This document shows, in pieces, positions 8,901-20,900 of a DNA stretch of 21,814 bases; the stretch's first letter is position 1, and the number at the start of each line of letters is the position of its first letter. Origin of the DNA: Choristocarpus tenellus KU-1152. Taxonomy: Eukaryota; Phaeophyceae. The notes under the pieces were generated by a model. The model made no database searches, was not told where the DNA came from, and saw only the letters and a program-made list of their open reading frames with translations. The position numbers and the translations under genes were made by a program. The stretch covers positions 1 to 21,814 of the forward strand of contig CAXNAD020000321.1 of the NCBI GenBank assembly GCA_964200185.2, read 5' to 3'.

Positions 8901-11900
8901 CTAGCTGCCAGTTAATAGGCTCAGAACTCATGGCATTTGGTTCTGTCAATCAACTAGACCAACCAAACAACCTCAATTGGCCCATATCACAGAGTACGGA
9001 AAATATTTTTAACTTCGGTACAGATATTGTTGCCGCCATATGTTTTACTGAAGATGTTGCAGCCTTGGCAACCTTGAGGTAGCCCAAACCGCCAGAGTTT
9101 TTCCTTCCCATGAATGAACTTCAACCTAGCAACTAATACCATTCGTAAGTCCTTACTCTCTCTGTCTTCCACTTTGTCCATTCATCAGGTGCAACGCAAG
9201 CATTGGTTGCAGCAAAAGGATAGCATCAGAAAATCCTTCCAAGAAGCCTGTGCAGGATATATCAGTGAGATCAGGTAAGATAGTTTTATGCTGTCACCAC
9301 CAACAATACTAAATACAAAAGCATTATTCAACTTGCAATCCGTACGGTAATATAGAAATATTTGTAAAAAACAGGGTGTCAAATAATCCAAATCAAAGAT
9401 AGATATCTTGTTAATCAGCCCCCTACGAGCACTTATCACCTTTCAGAATGCACATAATCTATTGGACTCCTTGTACAGGACAATATTCAATGGAAGCAGT
9501 GTAGGATCAAATCGATTTTTGAAGTCAACAACTTGGTTAAGTTGATCGGCAGCCAGGTTATCCCTGCTTGATAGGAATGTTGTTTTCAATCACGACAACT
9601 TGTAGGACTTGATACAAGATATATAAACTCAATGTTCCCAAATGTAGTCCGCACAACCATAGGTGAGTGAAAGTATCTTAGAGGGTACGAGATTTGCCCT
9701 GTTTGTCAGTTTGGGGTTTGGCTACTCGTAAATTTTTTTCACATTTTCCCACTCCAAATTTTTTCGGAGTAGGTAAAATATATGCGTTACGAAAAGGTGT
9801 GACTGGAACAAGGATATTGACACTTCCTAACAAATACGATGACCAAAATTACATAAAATCACAACATTGAATTTTGGCTCTCAAATGGACGCGTCTCTAC
9901 CCTCTAAGATACTTTGGCTCGTACCCCCCAAATAATAAATCTTCCTCGTAGCTCAATGGTCAGTGGACACTGTACCCTTAAATTAGTTCATGAGTTTGAA
10001 CCCCGTCCACATTACACTTCATCATGAAAAGAAATCTGGTTTTGATTATCCAAAGTCGTCATGAGAAGAAACATGTACGGATTTTTAACTAATGCAATTG
10101 TTGTTGCTATACCAAACTAATGCTGGGCGAACAGTGGGGTGGCAAGGTTCCATTAAAAAGCGACAGTAAGGGTGCTCGAGCAAAATATTCGAGGGAGGAG
10201 ACAAAGTTATGAAAGGTAGGATGGTTGAACCCAGTCCACGAGATATAAGGCATGAACAGAGGATGCAGTTTATCATAGTACAGCAGTTAGTTTCAGCAGT
10301 TTGTATGAGAAACAGTGCAGTGTGCAGTGCCTTTGACTACCAGTCCAGACTCCAATTTGAATATATAACGAAAAAAGAAGTCGTGTTTTAGTTAATGTAA
10401 CGGTCAGATGCGCAATCTCTTCAATATTTGTGGGAAAAATAGTTCTGACAAACACCTGTTTGTTTTTCTAATCTCTTCAAACATCCTCAAGCAACAATGC
10501 ATGTTCATAGTGGAAAATGCATTTGTTCAGTCTGTCTCTCTTGTTGTGGCCACGGTGTCTATCGTTATTTGTACCTTTTCATGTAGCACCACTGTGAATA
10601 GAATAATTCCTATTGCTCCGTTCATCTCCCTGTGGAAATTACCCCGTGGTCAGGTGCACTACACACCACACCTCTTAACATTCCAATTAATTTGACTGTT
10701 ACACTACGAGAAATTGCGCTGTCCCATAAGTCTCTAACTTCTTACGAGTTGGATTCAGTCACTCCACCACTTGTTGCTCAATTTCCTCACTTGAATTTTA
10801 TGCCGTACCCCACTTGGGGTAAGTCGACAATGAAGCACGGCCACCCAGTTGCACATTTCTCATGTTTTTGTGAAATTGCCACACAGACAGGATAGTTCAA
10901 GTTACGAGATGAACCAGATTGTGAAAAAAAAGGTAGCGAACATTTACGTTTTTCAATGATATGTTGACTTCTAACCAATGAACTACAAGGTATCATCTGT
11001 AGAATCTTTTTGGAAATTGTGTTTTCTCAATCTTCTATACATTATTCTTTGGTTCCATTATGAATTGCAAGTAACACATACGACGGAATAGAATCAACTC
11101 CATGAACTACTGAGTGCCAAAATATATGATTTAGTAATTTGCAAGTAGTGCACTATGTTGCAGTGCTTCCTCACAGCATGATGGGAGCAATACACCACAT
11201 CTCACTCCTCTCATATCTCCTTTGTTGGTATCAGCAAGACAATGGAAGGGTATGCACTTGTGCTTAATGGCATGCTAGATGGGGCCTTAGTGGAAGAACT
11301 TGACGATGCTATTGGGGAGGTCATCAAGGTCAACTCTAGATGCATGACCAGGTGCGATTTGTGAAATGAAAGTAGGCAAATTATCCTGCTGTAGCGAATT
11401 AAGCTATTTCATAACCCTAGGTCTTTCTTGGAGAATTTTCGTGTGTCACACAATGATACTCATTGCTGGTTGAAGGGGAGATGAGACCCAATTTCAATAC
11501 ATGTCTGTAAGAATAATGAGTTGGGAGGAATTGGTGAGCCATCATTCCACAATCAATTGACTTCCAGAAAAGTATGGTGTGCTTGACCAATTGGAAAACC
11601 TAGTTGTGTACTGCAGAACAACTTAAAAATGACATCAAGAAGTGAATGTAAACAATTATGCTCTAATGTGCTGCAAATGGAAGAATGAAGTCTCAAGCAG
11701 AACTGAAGCGATGTGCAGATATTTTTTTTCGTATGTCACTGAAGGCAAGGAAACAGACTATGTTGATGCAATGTGAGAATGAGTCAAACTAACTAAGAGG
11801 TAGCAAGGGTTGCATATTAAGGATCCCAAGAATTGGAAAAAGTGTAACATTTTGTACAATTTTATAGTCTTTTCTGAATTGTGTTCATACATTTTGTGTG

Positions 11901-14900
11901 AAAGGGGGGAATATCAATATTGCGTACATTATTGTGCACATAAAGCAATGAAATAGGGTGAATTGCACATGGTAAGAAAGATGACTACTGGTACTTCCAG
12001 GATTCCCGTGTATTTGGTGTAGTGCTAGGCAGGAAAATTAGAGGTGTAAACTTCACCATGCTTACCAAGTGGAGTTTGGATGGTGATTGAAATTGCATTT
12101 TTAATAATGAATATGTAGACAACACATGCACTACTTTGCGATATCACCCAATGGATTGTTAACAAGAGTGGATAAAATACTGAGGTACGAGGATGCATCT
12201 GAGTTATTATCATTTATTACCTATTCTACCGAGCCAAAGTATCTTAGAGGGTAGAGCCAGGTCCATTTGAGAGCCAAAATTCAATGTTGCAATTTTATGT
12301 AATTTGACCATCGTATTTGTTAGGAAGTGTCAATATCCTTGTTCCAGTCACACCTTTTCATAACGCATATATTTTACCTACTCCGAAAAAAATTGGAGTG
12401 GGAAAATGTGAAAAAAAAATTGCGGGTAGCCAAACCCCAAACGGACAAACAGGGCAAAACTCGTACCCTCTTAGATACTTTCACTCTACCCTGAACCGTG
12501 GTCAGTGGCACAGCCTGTACATGGCAGTGCTTCTTCAATACTGAGTTCAGTCATCCCACAGCTTGTTGCTATGTGTCATTGAGTCTTCTTGTGGCGCTAC
12601 ACTCACCTCAGTAACGCTCAGCAACGAAGGCTTGTCGTTTCTTTGTTACAGCGACAGACAGAAGAGTGTAGGGAAAAAATCCATATTGCCTGCCATATAA
12701 TAATTTGAATTTATTGTATAGTTGGAAATCAGATCTCCATTAAATAAAAGCCTGCTATCAAGCAGGGTCCTACACTGACTTGGCAAATTGAAGAAATGAC
12801 ACTGGGTACTAAATATTAAATTGTCGGTGTCAGTGAGATGGGCAGAAAAACCTGCCGATCTGATTTGAAATAAGTGGGTAGTTCGCTGAACACACTGAGT
12901 GGTGAGGGAGTGAGTCACAAGCATAAAGATCCACGACTGTTGAGACACCCCACCTTAGATGAAAAAATTATGGATACTTGTATTTTGTTGCCATATCAAG
13001 CGGGCGTTGGAGTGAATGTGATAAGTTGTGTTATACTTGTATGCAGGGAGGCATGATAGGGTAATGTGGTACACCTCTAGTGTTGGACGTTGTAGGCTGA
13101 CCTTAAATTGAATTTGACGCCAGGTCCAGTCTCCACCAGATTTAGAGCTTCCCTGCAGAATGCAAGGTTAAGCCCTGCTAGAATTAAAACATGAGCTTTT
13201 GCACACATAGATTGTGCAGCATCTCCCAGCATCCCTTATCCCCTATAGAAATGCAGTGTTCACCCTTCAAATTGTGGGTAGTTGTACTGAATTGGTCACT
13301 CAGCGCCTAACCCTAGCCACTGACTGCATGGCACCTCCAACCACCAGCCACCACTACTGAGAGCTATCAATTTATGTTGGTAGGCTGAGAAATTGGTTGG
13401 AAGGACTATTCTGTCGACAGCATTGTAACCCAGACCCCTAATTTCAATTGGTGTAAATCTCTTGTTTTTCCTCAAAATTGCTGACCTAGAGAAACTTGGA
13501 CTCTATATTTTGTACCCTGAAACGATATGATGTTTTGGAGACCTCAGCCTTACTTTGTGGAAGAAACACAGCACATTGAACCATTTCACCTCATTGCTAC
13601 TGATCTTAGAGTACTGATCCCAGAGTCACACATTTTTGCTTGAACCTTTTTTCTGTGCTCCTAGACATTGTGCAGCTGTTACCCTTTTAAGGTATGAATT
13701 CGTCACTTTTGACAAATCTCATTGCAGTATATATCAAAATATTCATACTACGTACAATTTTGAAGGATTATATAGCCCTGCCCCCTTTTGCACCACCCCC
13801 CCCCCCCATTTTGTAGTGTTTCATCTGTGGAACGTACTATCGCAACTTTCTGCTCAGAGGTCAGCAGCAAGAGGCAGCGCCTATCTTGAGGTGAGCAGGA
13901 ACTAATTTTGGGGGGGGCTTTTCATCAGACAACTTAGTCAACATGGGCAGAGTCCAGCCCATGGCCAGGGGCAGACAATGACCAGGGGCAGCCCATGGCC
14001 CAGATATGGATCAGTCCTCCTTTCAAACATAAGATCCACAGTCTGGTCATGGATACTGGTATATGCTTTAAGTGGGCCGTGATTAAAATACTTGGTGTTT
14101 GACCCCAACTATTGCAGTGCTGTGAATTGTAATGATGGTTTGGTTAAATCTCGATTCTTCAAAACGGAAGATTGAAAATTTTTCTTAATTGCGAACGTAT
14201 ACTGTATGCATCTCTCCAAAATTGATAATCCTGCACCTCAATTTTTACCCTGTGCTCATTTTTCGATATGACCGAGTGCTTCCAACTTCTTATTTTCAAA
14301 AGATTTTGTATAAGGTACTCATAGTTGCTTTCGATTCACATCACTAAACCTTTTCCAAACTAGGATTATGTGTTTTTTTATCCGTTTCAGGCTCGTTCTT
14401 CCAATTTTAATGATAACCGAAGATGTGAACCTGTATAGATCGGACTGGGTCCATATCATGTATGTTTCAATGTGGTCATGAGCTGGCCAATAACACGGTC
14501 CCGTTACAATGTATGACAGCCCTGGTCCGAACACATGTCAGAAACATTGAACTAGTCTGACCAACGAGTTGATAGTTCACCTTTACCTGCCCTGATGAAA
14601 AGTCCTGGGTTTTTTCACTTGAAGCTGGATAATATTCTTCCCTCTCATGACAATGAGCCAGTGCAAACGTGGAAAGAGGGAGAGTGCCATGGCAAGCACA
14701 CCATAACAACTGTACATCTTTGGCTGCTGGAAACACATTGGTTGATAAGGAGAAAGTCTTCCAAAGACCCCCAAAGAATCCTGGATGGTCATGAGCCATT
14801 TTGTCACACAAATAGAACATTTCCTAGTTCTGAATATTATTGGATCTCTAAGGATTTTTTTTCTCAGTACAGTAATGTGGTATAAACTCTTTTTCGCAAC

Positions 14901-17900
14901 CAATAGCAACTGTTGCATTGAGGCACTGTTACTAGGAGAGGGGGAACGAATTTGTTCTATCATGCCATCTTGACAACACAGTAAACTCATCTCCTCCAGC
15001 ACTAACCAAATTTCCGAGTCGAAGCAATCCAGGCTTCAAACAACATTCATTGTATCGTTTGTACATTGTAAGATGAAACCTGGTGTTCAAGATGCTACCT
15101 ATCTTCTTGTAATATGTTTCAAGAAGAGGTAGTTCCTACCGCAACCCTAATCCATAAATAACAGAGTGAATCTATACAAGAATGATGCCATCGAGTTTTC
15201 AGGGCCCCTATAGCTACCAGCTGATGGTTTGGGCACTGTGGAGAGCACCTTAGACTAACAATGTAACATATCGTTTCTAATCCTCCTAAGGGGGGTGACT
15301 AATTGCCTTTTTTGGCATGGGCGTGGTGTATATTGCACAAGGTTCAAAGAGGCACAAAAACTCAAAATGGTCAAAACTGACCCCGATCTTAGATGGTTTC
15401 ACTCACATGCAATTTAGCTTTCTGGTCTGGATCAACATATTTCAAAGCTCTTCTTGTAATATTATATATACTGCCACTAGTCTCTACTCCGGCATCAGAA
15501 AAGGCAACTCAAATTCCTCTCTACCCTTGTGCTTGTCATCTACAGCGCATTGGTTCTCAGCAGCTGGGTAGGAGTAAGCTTGACATGCCCACGAGATTTA
15601 TCCCTCTGTATACGGAGTTGAACGTGGGATGGAGAAGCATCTGGAGGGTTTGGAAACGTGCTGTAGGTCTGACCTATGGCTGAGATAAATTATCACCCCA
15701 AGTGTTCATCTGCTGTCCCGATTTTCTTTTCAGGGTTGAAGGTTTTTGGAAAGAAGTTGTAGTCGCAATTTGCAAAAGTCGGACGTACTAAAAAAAGGTA
15801 TCTCAATATAGCAAGAGGAATCCCCATTCAAACTTTCAGATATTGATCCTGGGTAGAATCCACCAACAGTTAAATACCCAAATGTCAAGGTATCATTCAA
15901 TTGCCAATGTTTTCGAATCGCTGCACCACTAACAATTGATTTTTTTTTGAGGCAGTGTGAATGGGTGGATATTAATCACAGCCTCAGCAAGTGCTGCCAA
16001 CGTCTTGGCAACATTTAGTTTTGCATCTGTTGAATATGATTGCCTTTTGTTTCTGTCGAATTGACCAGGCTTGTCATACTCGATTGTGGTATGGTTCAAA
16101 TATAGTGTGATGGGAGAAATCAAACTTGAGGTGGTCCACAAAACCTCACAGGGGATTGCAGGCTTAAGGATAGGGTTGGAGCTGAGGGAAAATATGGATG
16201 TATTTTTGAGTTGGTTGACCGACATGGTCGGGGGACAAGGAAGATGGCAACAACCAATGGCAAGCAAGGTAGAGTTCGAGGAACATATTATCGTTTCACA
16301 GCTGCAGTCCGGTTTCATTGTCGACCCTTCAACTCGTCCAGGTATGTAATGCTGAGGAAAATATGCTGAAGTACATGCAACATCTGCACCACCAAAATTT
16401 GCATGTTTGATTTGTAGAAGAAACATCCTATGGAGATAATCTTCTGCTTTGGACATCTTCACAGCTGCTCCTCCATAGAATTACACCCATTGAAAAATAT
16501 TCTAGAGGTGACGATATTACTGCCCGGTTCCTCAGGTATAGAGGTTGGAGGCACAAACATCTCACACTTCATGTCACGCTTACCTTAGTTTCAATGTTAT
16601 GTACCCCATGATGGTCAGTACAAAGTTGATATATATTTTTAAGAACATGACGATTTTTGTGTGTTGAATGATTTGTTCATTAGAATTATTCCACTGTTCT
16701 ACTGTACATCTCGTATGGTTGTAGGCTCTGTTTTCTCAAAATAGAAGAGCAAGTTACGAACGAGTAAAATAATGAAATATCACCCGATGAAACCGTTTGG
16801 AAACCAAACAAAATGCAACAAGATGAGGCCCTGCGAAATCGTTAACGGTATAGACTCTAACTAAAGCTTCATACTATTGTTCAATCGACTTCCATTATCG
16901 TTCTTGACCAGACGATGTCAAAGAATGAGTTCCTCTAAAGTTCTCTGCATTTATACACCAGACAAAAGTCCCTCTCCGGCAATTTGATACGTAGGTCCAG
17001 GGGCAAGGAAAAAATGGGAGCTCCACAGCACGAGGTCGCATCACTCGAGTCACCACCAATGTCTGTTTCCTCTCAAACAAGATCGAGTATATCCTGTCCC
17101 AGTACTTCTCTTGCGGAATCGGTCGGTACTTTCAATCCAGAGAAATTTGCTGAGCAACAGAAAGGAGTTCTCGTGAGTAGAAATATTTGTCATAGTTTAA
17201 GGATCCAAAAGGGGACAGGGACAAAAAAAGTCAATAAGCAGGACTTTGACTTTGAGGTGAAATGCCAACAAAGCTATTGCATTTTGAATGTACCGGTACC
17301 TATCTAGGCTGACTTTTTATTAAGATTGCACATCTTGAGAGGTGATCAGGGGAGAAAAACAGTAGAACAAGAACGATTTCAAGGAAGGGCGAATTCCCCC
17401 CCTAATGGTATAACATGAAAGCACGTTCAGAATGTTCATTAGATGTACACACGGAAAGCGGCATTAGTCGCCTCTCCATTAATGAGTGGCTCCCTTTTTA
17501 CAGAATGGGAGTGGCCTACTATATGGGGACACCTCGAAAACATTGATGGAGGGCAAGCTCAGGGCAGAGAAAGTATTGGAGCAAGTTGGAGCAGTCCTTC
17601 GTGGTGAACAACGGAAAGTTGGAACCCGTGAGGAACCACTCAGCTCTGAGGCAAGGAAGTAGGCAGTAAATGGGCAAGGGGTGATGCAATTATGTATTTT
17701 TGTGATGACGGAAAAGCTTGGAAACGTAAAATTGTGTATTGAAACATTCTGGAGGGCTTGGCGGCTCACTGAAACAGTCTGAGCAATGTAAGTGTGAGGT
17801 AGCACCCCAAATGAGTACCAAATACTCTTGACGAGCTTAACACATCATCAAGGTCCAGAATCTGTGCAATAACTGTGGTAATACAATCGTCAAGGCCTCC

Positions 17901-20900
17901 ACTTCACTTACTGCCTAGTTTCCCACTACTTCAGACCTTGCAAGACCTTTCAACAAGACTGAAACGAGCTCTCTTTATGAGCCCAAATGAAAAGCGGCTG
18001 TATGCCATGCGAGGGGAGGTGCACAAGCGTATGCAGGTGAATGAAAAGTCAGAAAAACCTTCTAGAAAATGACCTGATGTGGGCATTCCATCACGAGTTT
18101 TCATTTGAGATATGGGGAGGAAAAGTTCATTACAGTAAAATGCGTGTTCAAAAGCATGAACTGTTGCTCTCTCCATCTCTTTTTTCCTTTACTTTTGTTA
18201 TAGGAGGAGCTATAAAATATTTCAATGTTTACCGGGTGTTGACAGCTAGCAATAAAGGTTTGTACGGAAAGGAAGAGGACAAGCAAGAGGTAGAGCTACT
18301 TTGACAAGAATATCGCCCAACTCAAATTCTACCAATGAGACTCATCATGTTGAACATGAAACATGAGAGACTGGGCTTGAAAGTTGCGGTTTTGTTTCAC
18401 AATAAAAACTGTGATGTGAAGCCCTAACATTACTTGAGAGGTACCTCCCAGGACTACAACATGAAATCAGCATCTGTTGGCAAAAAATCTCTGAACTACC
18501 CTGCTGCCCTCATGCCCAAGCAATGAAATCTTATTGCAACAAATTTCCATCCCCTCAATGCCAAGTGTAGCTATATTTATTTTAAAATATCATGAAGGAA
18601 TGAATCTTCAGCTGCAATAGGAAAGTGAACGATGATCTATAGTATCTTATGGTGGGCCAGAATCATAATATTCTGGGTCTGATATCATATATGGGATACT
18701 TTAGTTGAGAAAAGGCGATTTCCTTGATCTGGACACACCTTCTACATCCACAGACTCCTGATTATCTGAATTTGGGCATGGAAATGGGGGAGTTAGGGGA
18801 ACAAGATTATATTTGAACCCTTACCATCAAAATGGTCAAATTCTACCCCCCCTAGGACACTTTGGTTCAACAACATAAATGACACCAAATAACTTGAAAA
18901 TTTACACTTCACAATAGAATCCCGATGTGTCATAAGGAAACTGACAATCAGAGAAGTGGAGAAAATCACTTGAAATCACTTCAGAGTATGCAAATATCAA
19001 TGCTATTGCGAAATACTGCAGTGCATTACCCCTCTTTGGCAAATCCATTCCAGGACTTTATCAAGCCAATAACCATTTGTAGGGTAGGGAGAGGCACAGA
19101 GGAATGTGGCTTAAGCACACATACCCCCCATTAAATCCTGCCGTCTTGGACCTACAGCGTTCCAGCCTTGAAAGCTTGCTCCTACATGTAGTATTTCGTT
19201 GACCTTACTGCAATCCTGCTTCACACCTAATGATCCCAAAGGACCTGCGCACTGCCGTGTACAGCCTACGTCTAGTTGTGAGGATGGATTCATCTTCACT
19301 ACCCAATCGAGAGAAGTTGGCTACTTGCCTTCAGAGCCAGGTGAAAAGGGTCTAGACAAAGTTGAAAGAATGTGTAAGCCTACTGAACATCTCCACAATA
19401 CCAACTGAATATTGCAAGGGTATGCAGCGCACATGATGTGTTCACACACTAAGAGTTCATAGGAATTACATCATTCTCAAGACCTTTGTGATTGTATATA
19501 TTTACATGGGGTGGGAGAAGAATTATTCATAACGTAAAGTGATGGTACTAGATGGGGTTGAAAGCTTCTTTCATTTGACTAGTTCTATTTGATTGCGAAG
19601 TCTGTGAAGCATGGCAGAGTAGAGCAGCCTGCATGTTCATCTTGTAACAGTATAGGTAAGATACTAAATTGATATCTCATATCCACTTCTACTAGCCCGC
19701 CCTTGCCCCCTTTCCCTTCTACTTAAAGTTTTTTCATTCCAATCAATAAAATAATTACCTATCTTTCATTGGATATCAATTTCCACAAGTTGTGTTGTTG
19801 CAAAGGAAGGTTAACGATAGACTTAGGGCTAGGCAAAGATTCATGGAAAACTTGACGTTCCTGGACTCCACTGAGCAGGGGATGGTCTGGATGGATGCTG
19901 GGGAGTACACAACGGCACTGAACTGCTTTGAAGAAGCTTGTCTAGTCGATGCCTTCAATTCTTCCTTTCACATCAATAGGGTGGTGGCATGCATAAAGGT
20001 AAATATATCAACAACTTTCTGTCAATATCACAATCTTTCTCATTTCATTGCTTCATTTTTTGTTAGGATCTGGAAATATTGCATTGGATGGGTCAAGTGA
20101 GCTGACTCCTTATTGAAATGATAAGGGCTGGAGAAGGGATAGAAGAAGTATATAAGCTCAAGTCTGTTATTCCTTTGCAAGCAAAATCAGTGTGACCTTG
20201 ACCAGGATCAACACGGGCCAATTGACACTATCTCATACTGTGCAAAGTCAAGTTGATGTCAGGCGATCTAGTTGAGCACTGGTCCTGGGAACAGAATAAA
20301 AATAGAACTATGGAGAAATGTTGGCTTGTGCAGCTCTTTTCACAGTCAAATTCTTGGCTGGAGGGTCATTCAATGTCTGAAATGCAGTCCAAATGCTCCA
20401 TGTTGTTGGACATCCTTCAGGAAAAAGAAAACAAATTTTATCACAATCCTTGTTGTATCTCATTGCCATGGGCTTGACCACTACGACAAACCGTTATATC
20501 TCCCTCCCTTCGAGGCCGGGACTCATCGGGGACACACTATTGGAAATCGTTGATGCTGATTGTTCCTCCCATTGCAATCTGCTGTATGGTTTTCCTCAAC
20601 TGGAGGGGTGATCACTTGGGGGCAGTATTACGAAAATTACAATGCACTCCTTAATCAATGTATCCAACAAAGTATGAAGAAAGTATTATCACAAAAATGT
20701 AGTGCTGCCCCAAAACAAGCAAAGGGATTGACCCAAAGTATCTGGGGGGGGGGAGGGGGTCTACACCAGAGTGTCCATTTCGACCAAAATCAGGAAAAGT
20801 GCACTTTCATTATTCATTCAACGTATGGAACCAAATCACCCAAAAATCACAACATGAAAAGATTGGCCTCAAATGGACAGCCGCCACCCCCCCACACAAA

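Noticed and set aside
12646-12948. 100-codon minus-strand frame after MITE copy 2
   Set aside because: AT-rich composition like the surroundings, no splice or start context and no recognisable protein pattern.
13785-13920. C12 and G9 runs in inverted orientation, considered as another MITE
   Set aside because: The sequences next to the runs do not match the known terminal repeats; the C run is better explained as a pyrimidine tract before the exon at 13817.
13936-14003. Imperfect repeats of CAGCCCATGGCC / CCAGGGGCAG
   Set aside because: Only two short, irregular copies; no array, CRISPR-like spacing or regulatory meaning.
14476-15002. Two overlapping minus-strand frames of 114 and 139 codons, suggestive of a decayed transposase
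   Set aside because: No transposase motif could be identified, and the plus-strand exon 14603-14871 fits the phase chain.
15929-16462. 177-codon open frame on the minus strand
   Set aside because: It lies opposite two plus-strand exons (16069-16341, 16418-16535) that have splice sites and agreeing phases. The minus frame has no recognised domain and ends in a low-complexity Lys stretch, so it is read as a shadow. Expression data could reverse this.
20272-20610. Three overlapping plus-strand frames inside the last intron
   Set aside because: The flanking TPR exons join perfectly without them and none shows a family motif; possibly an old mobile-element remnant.
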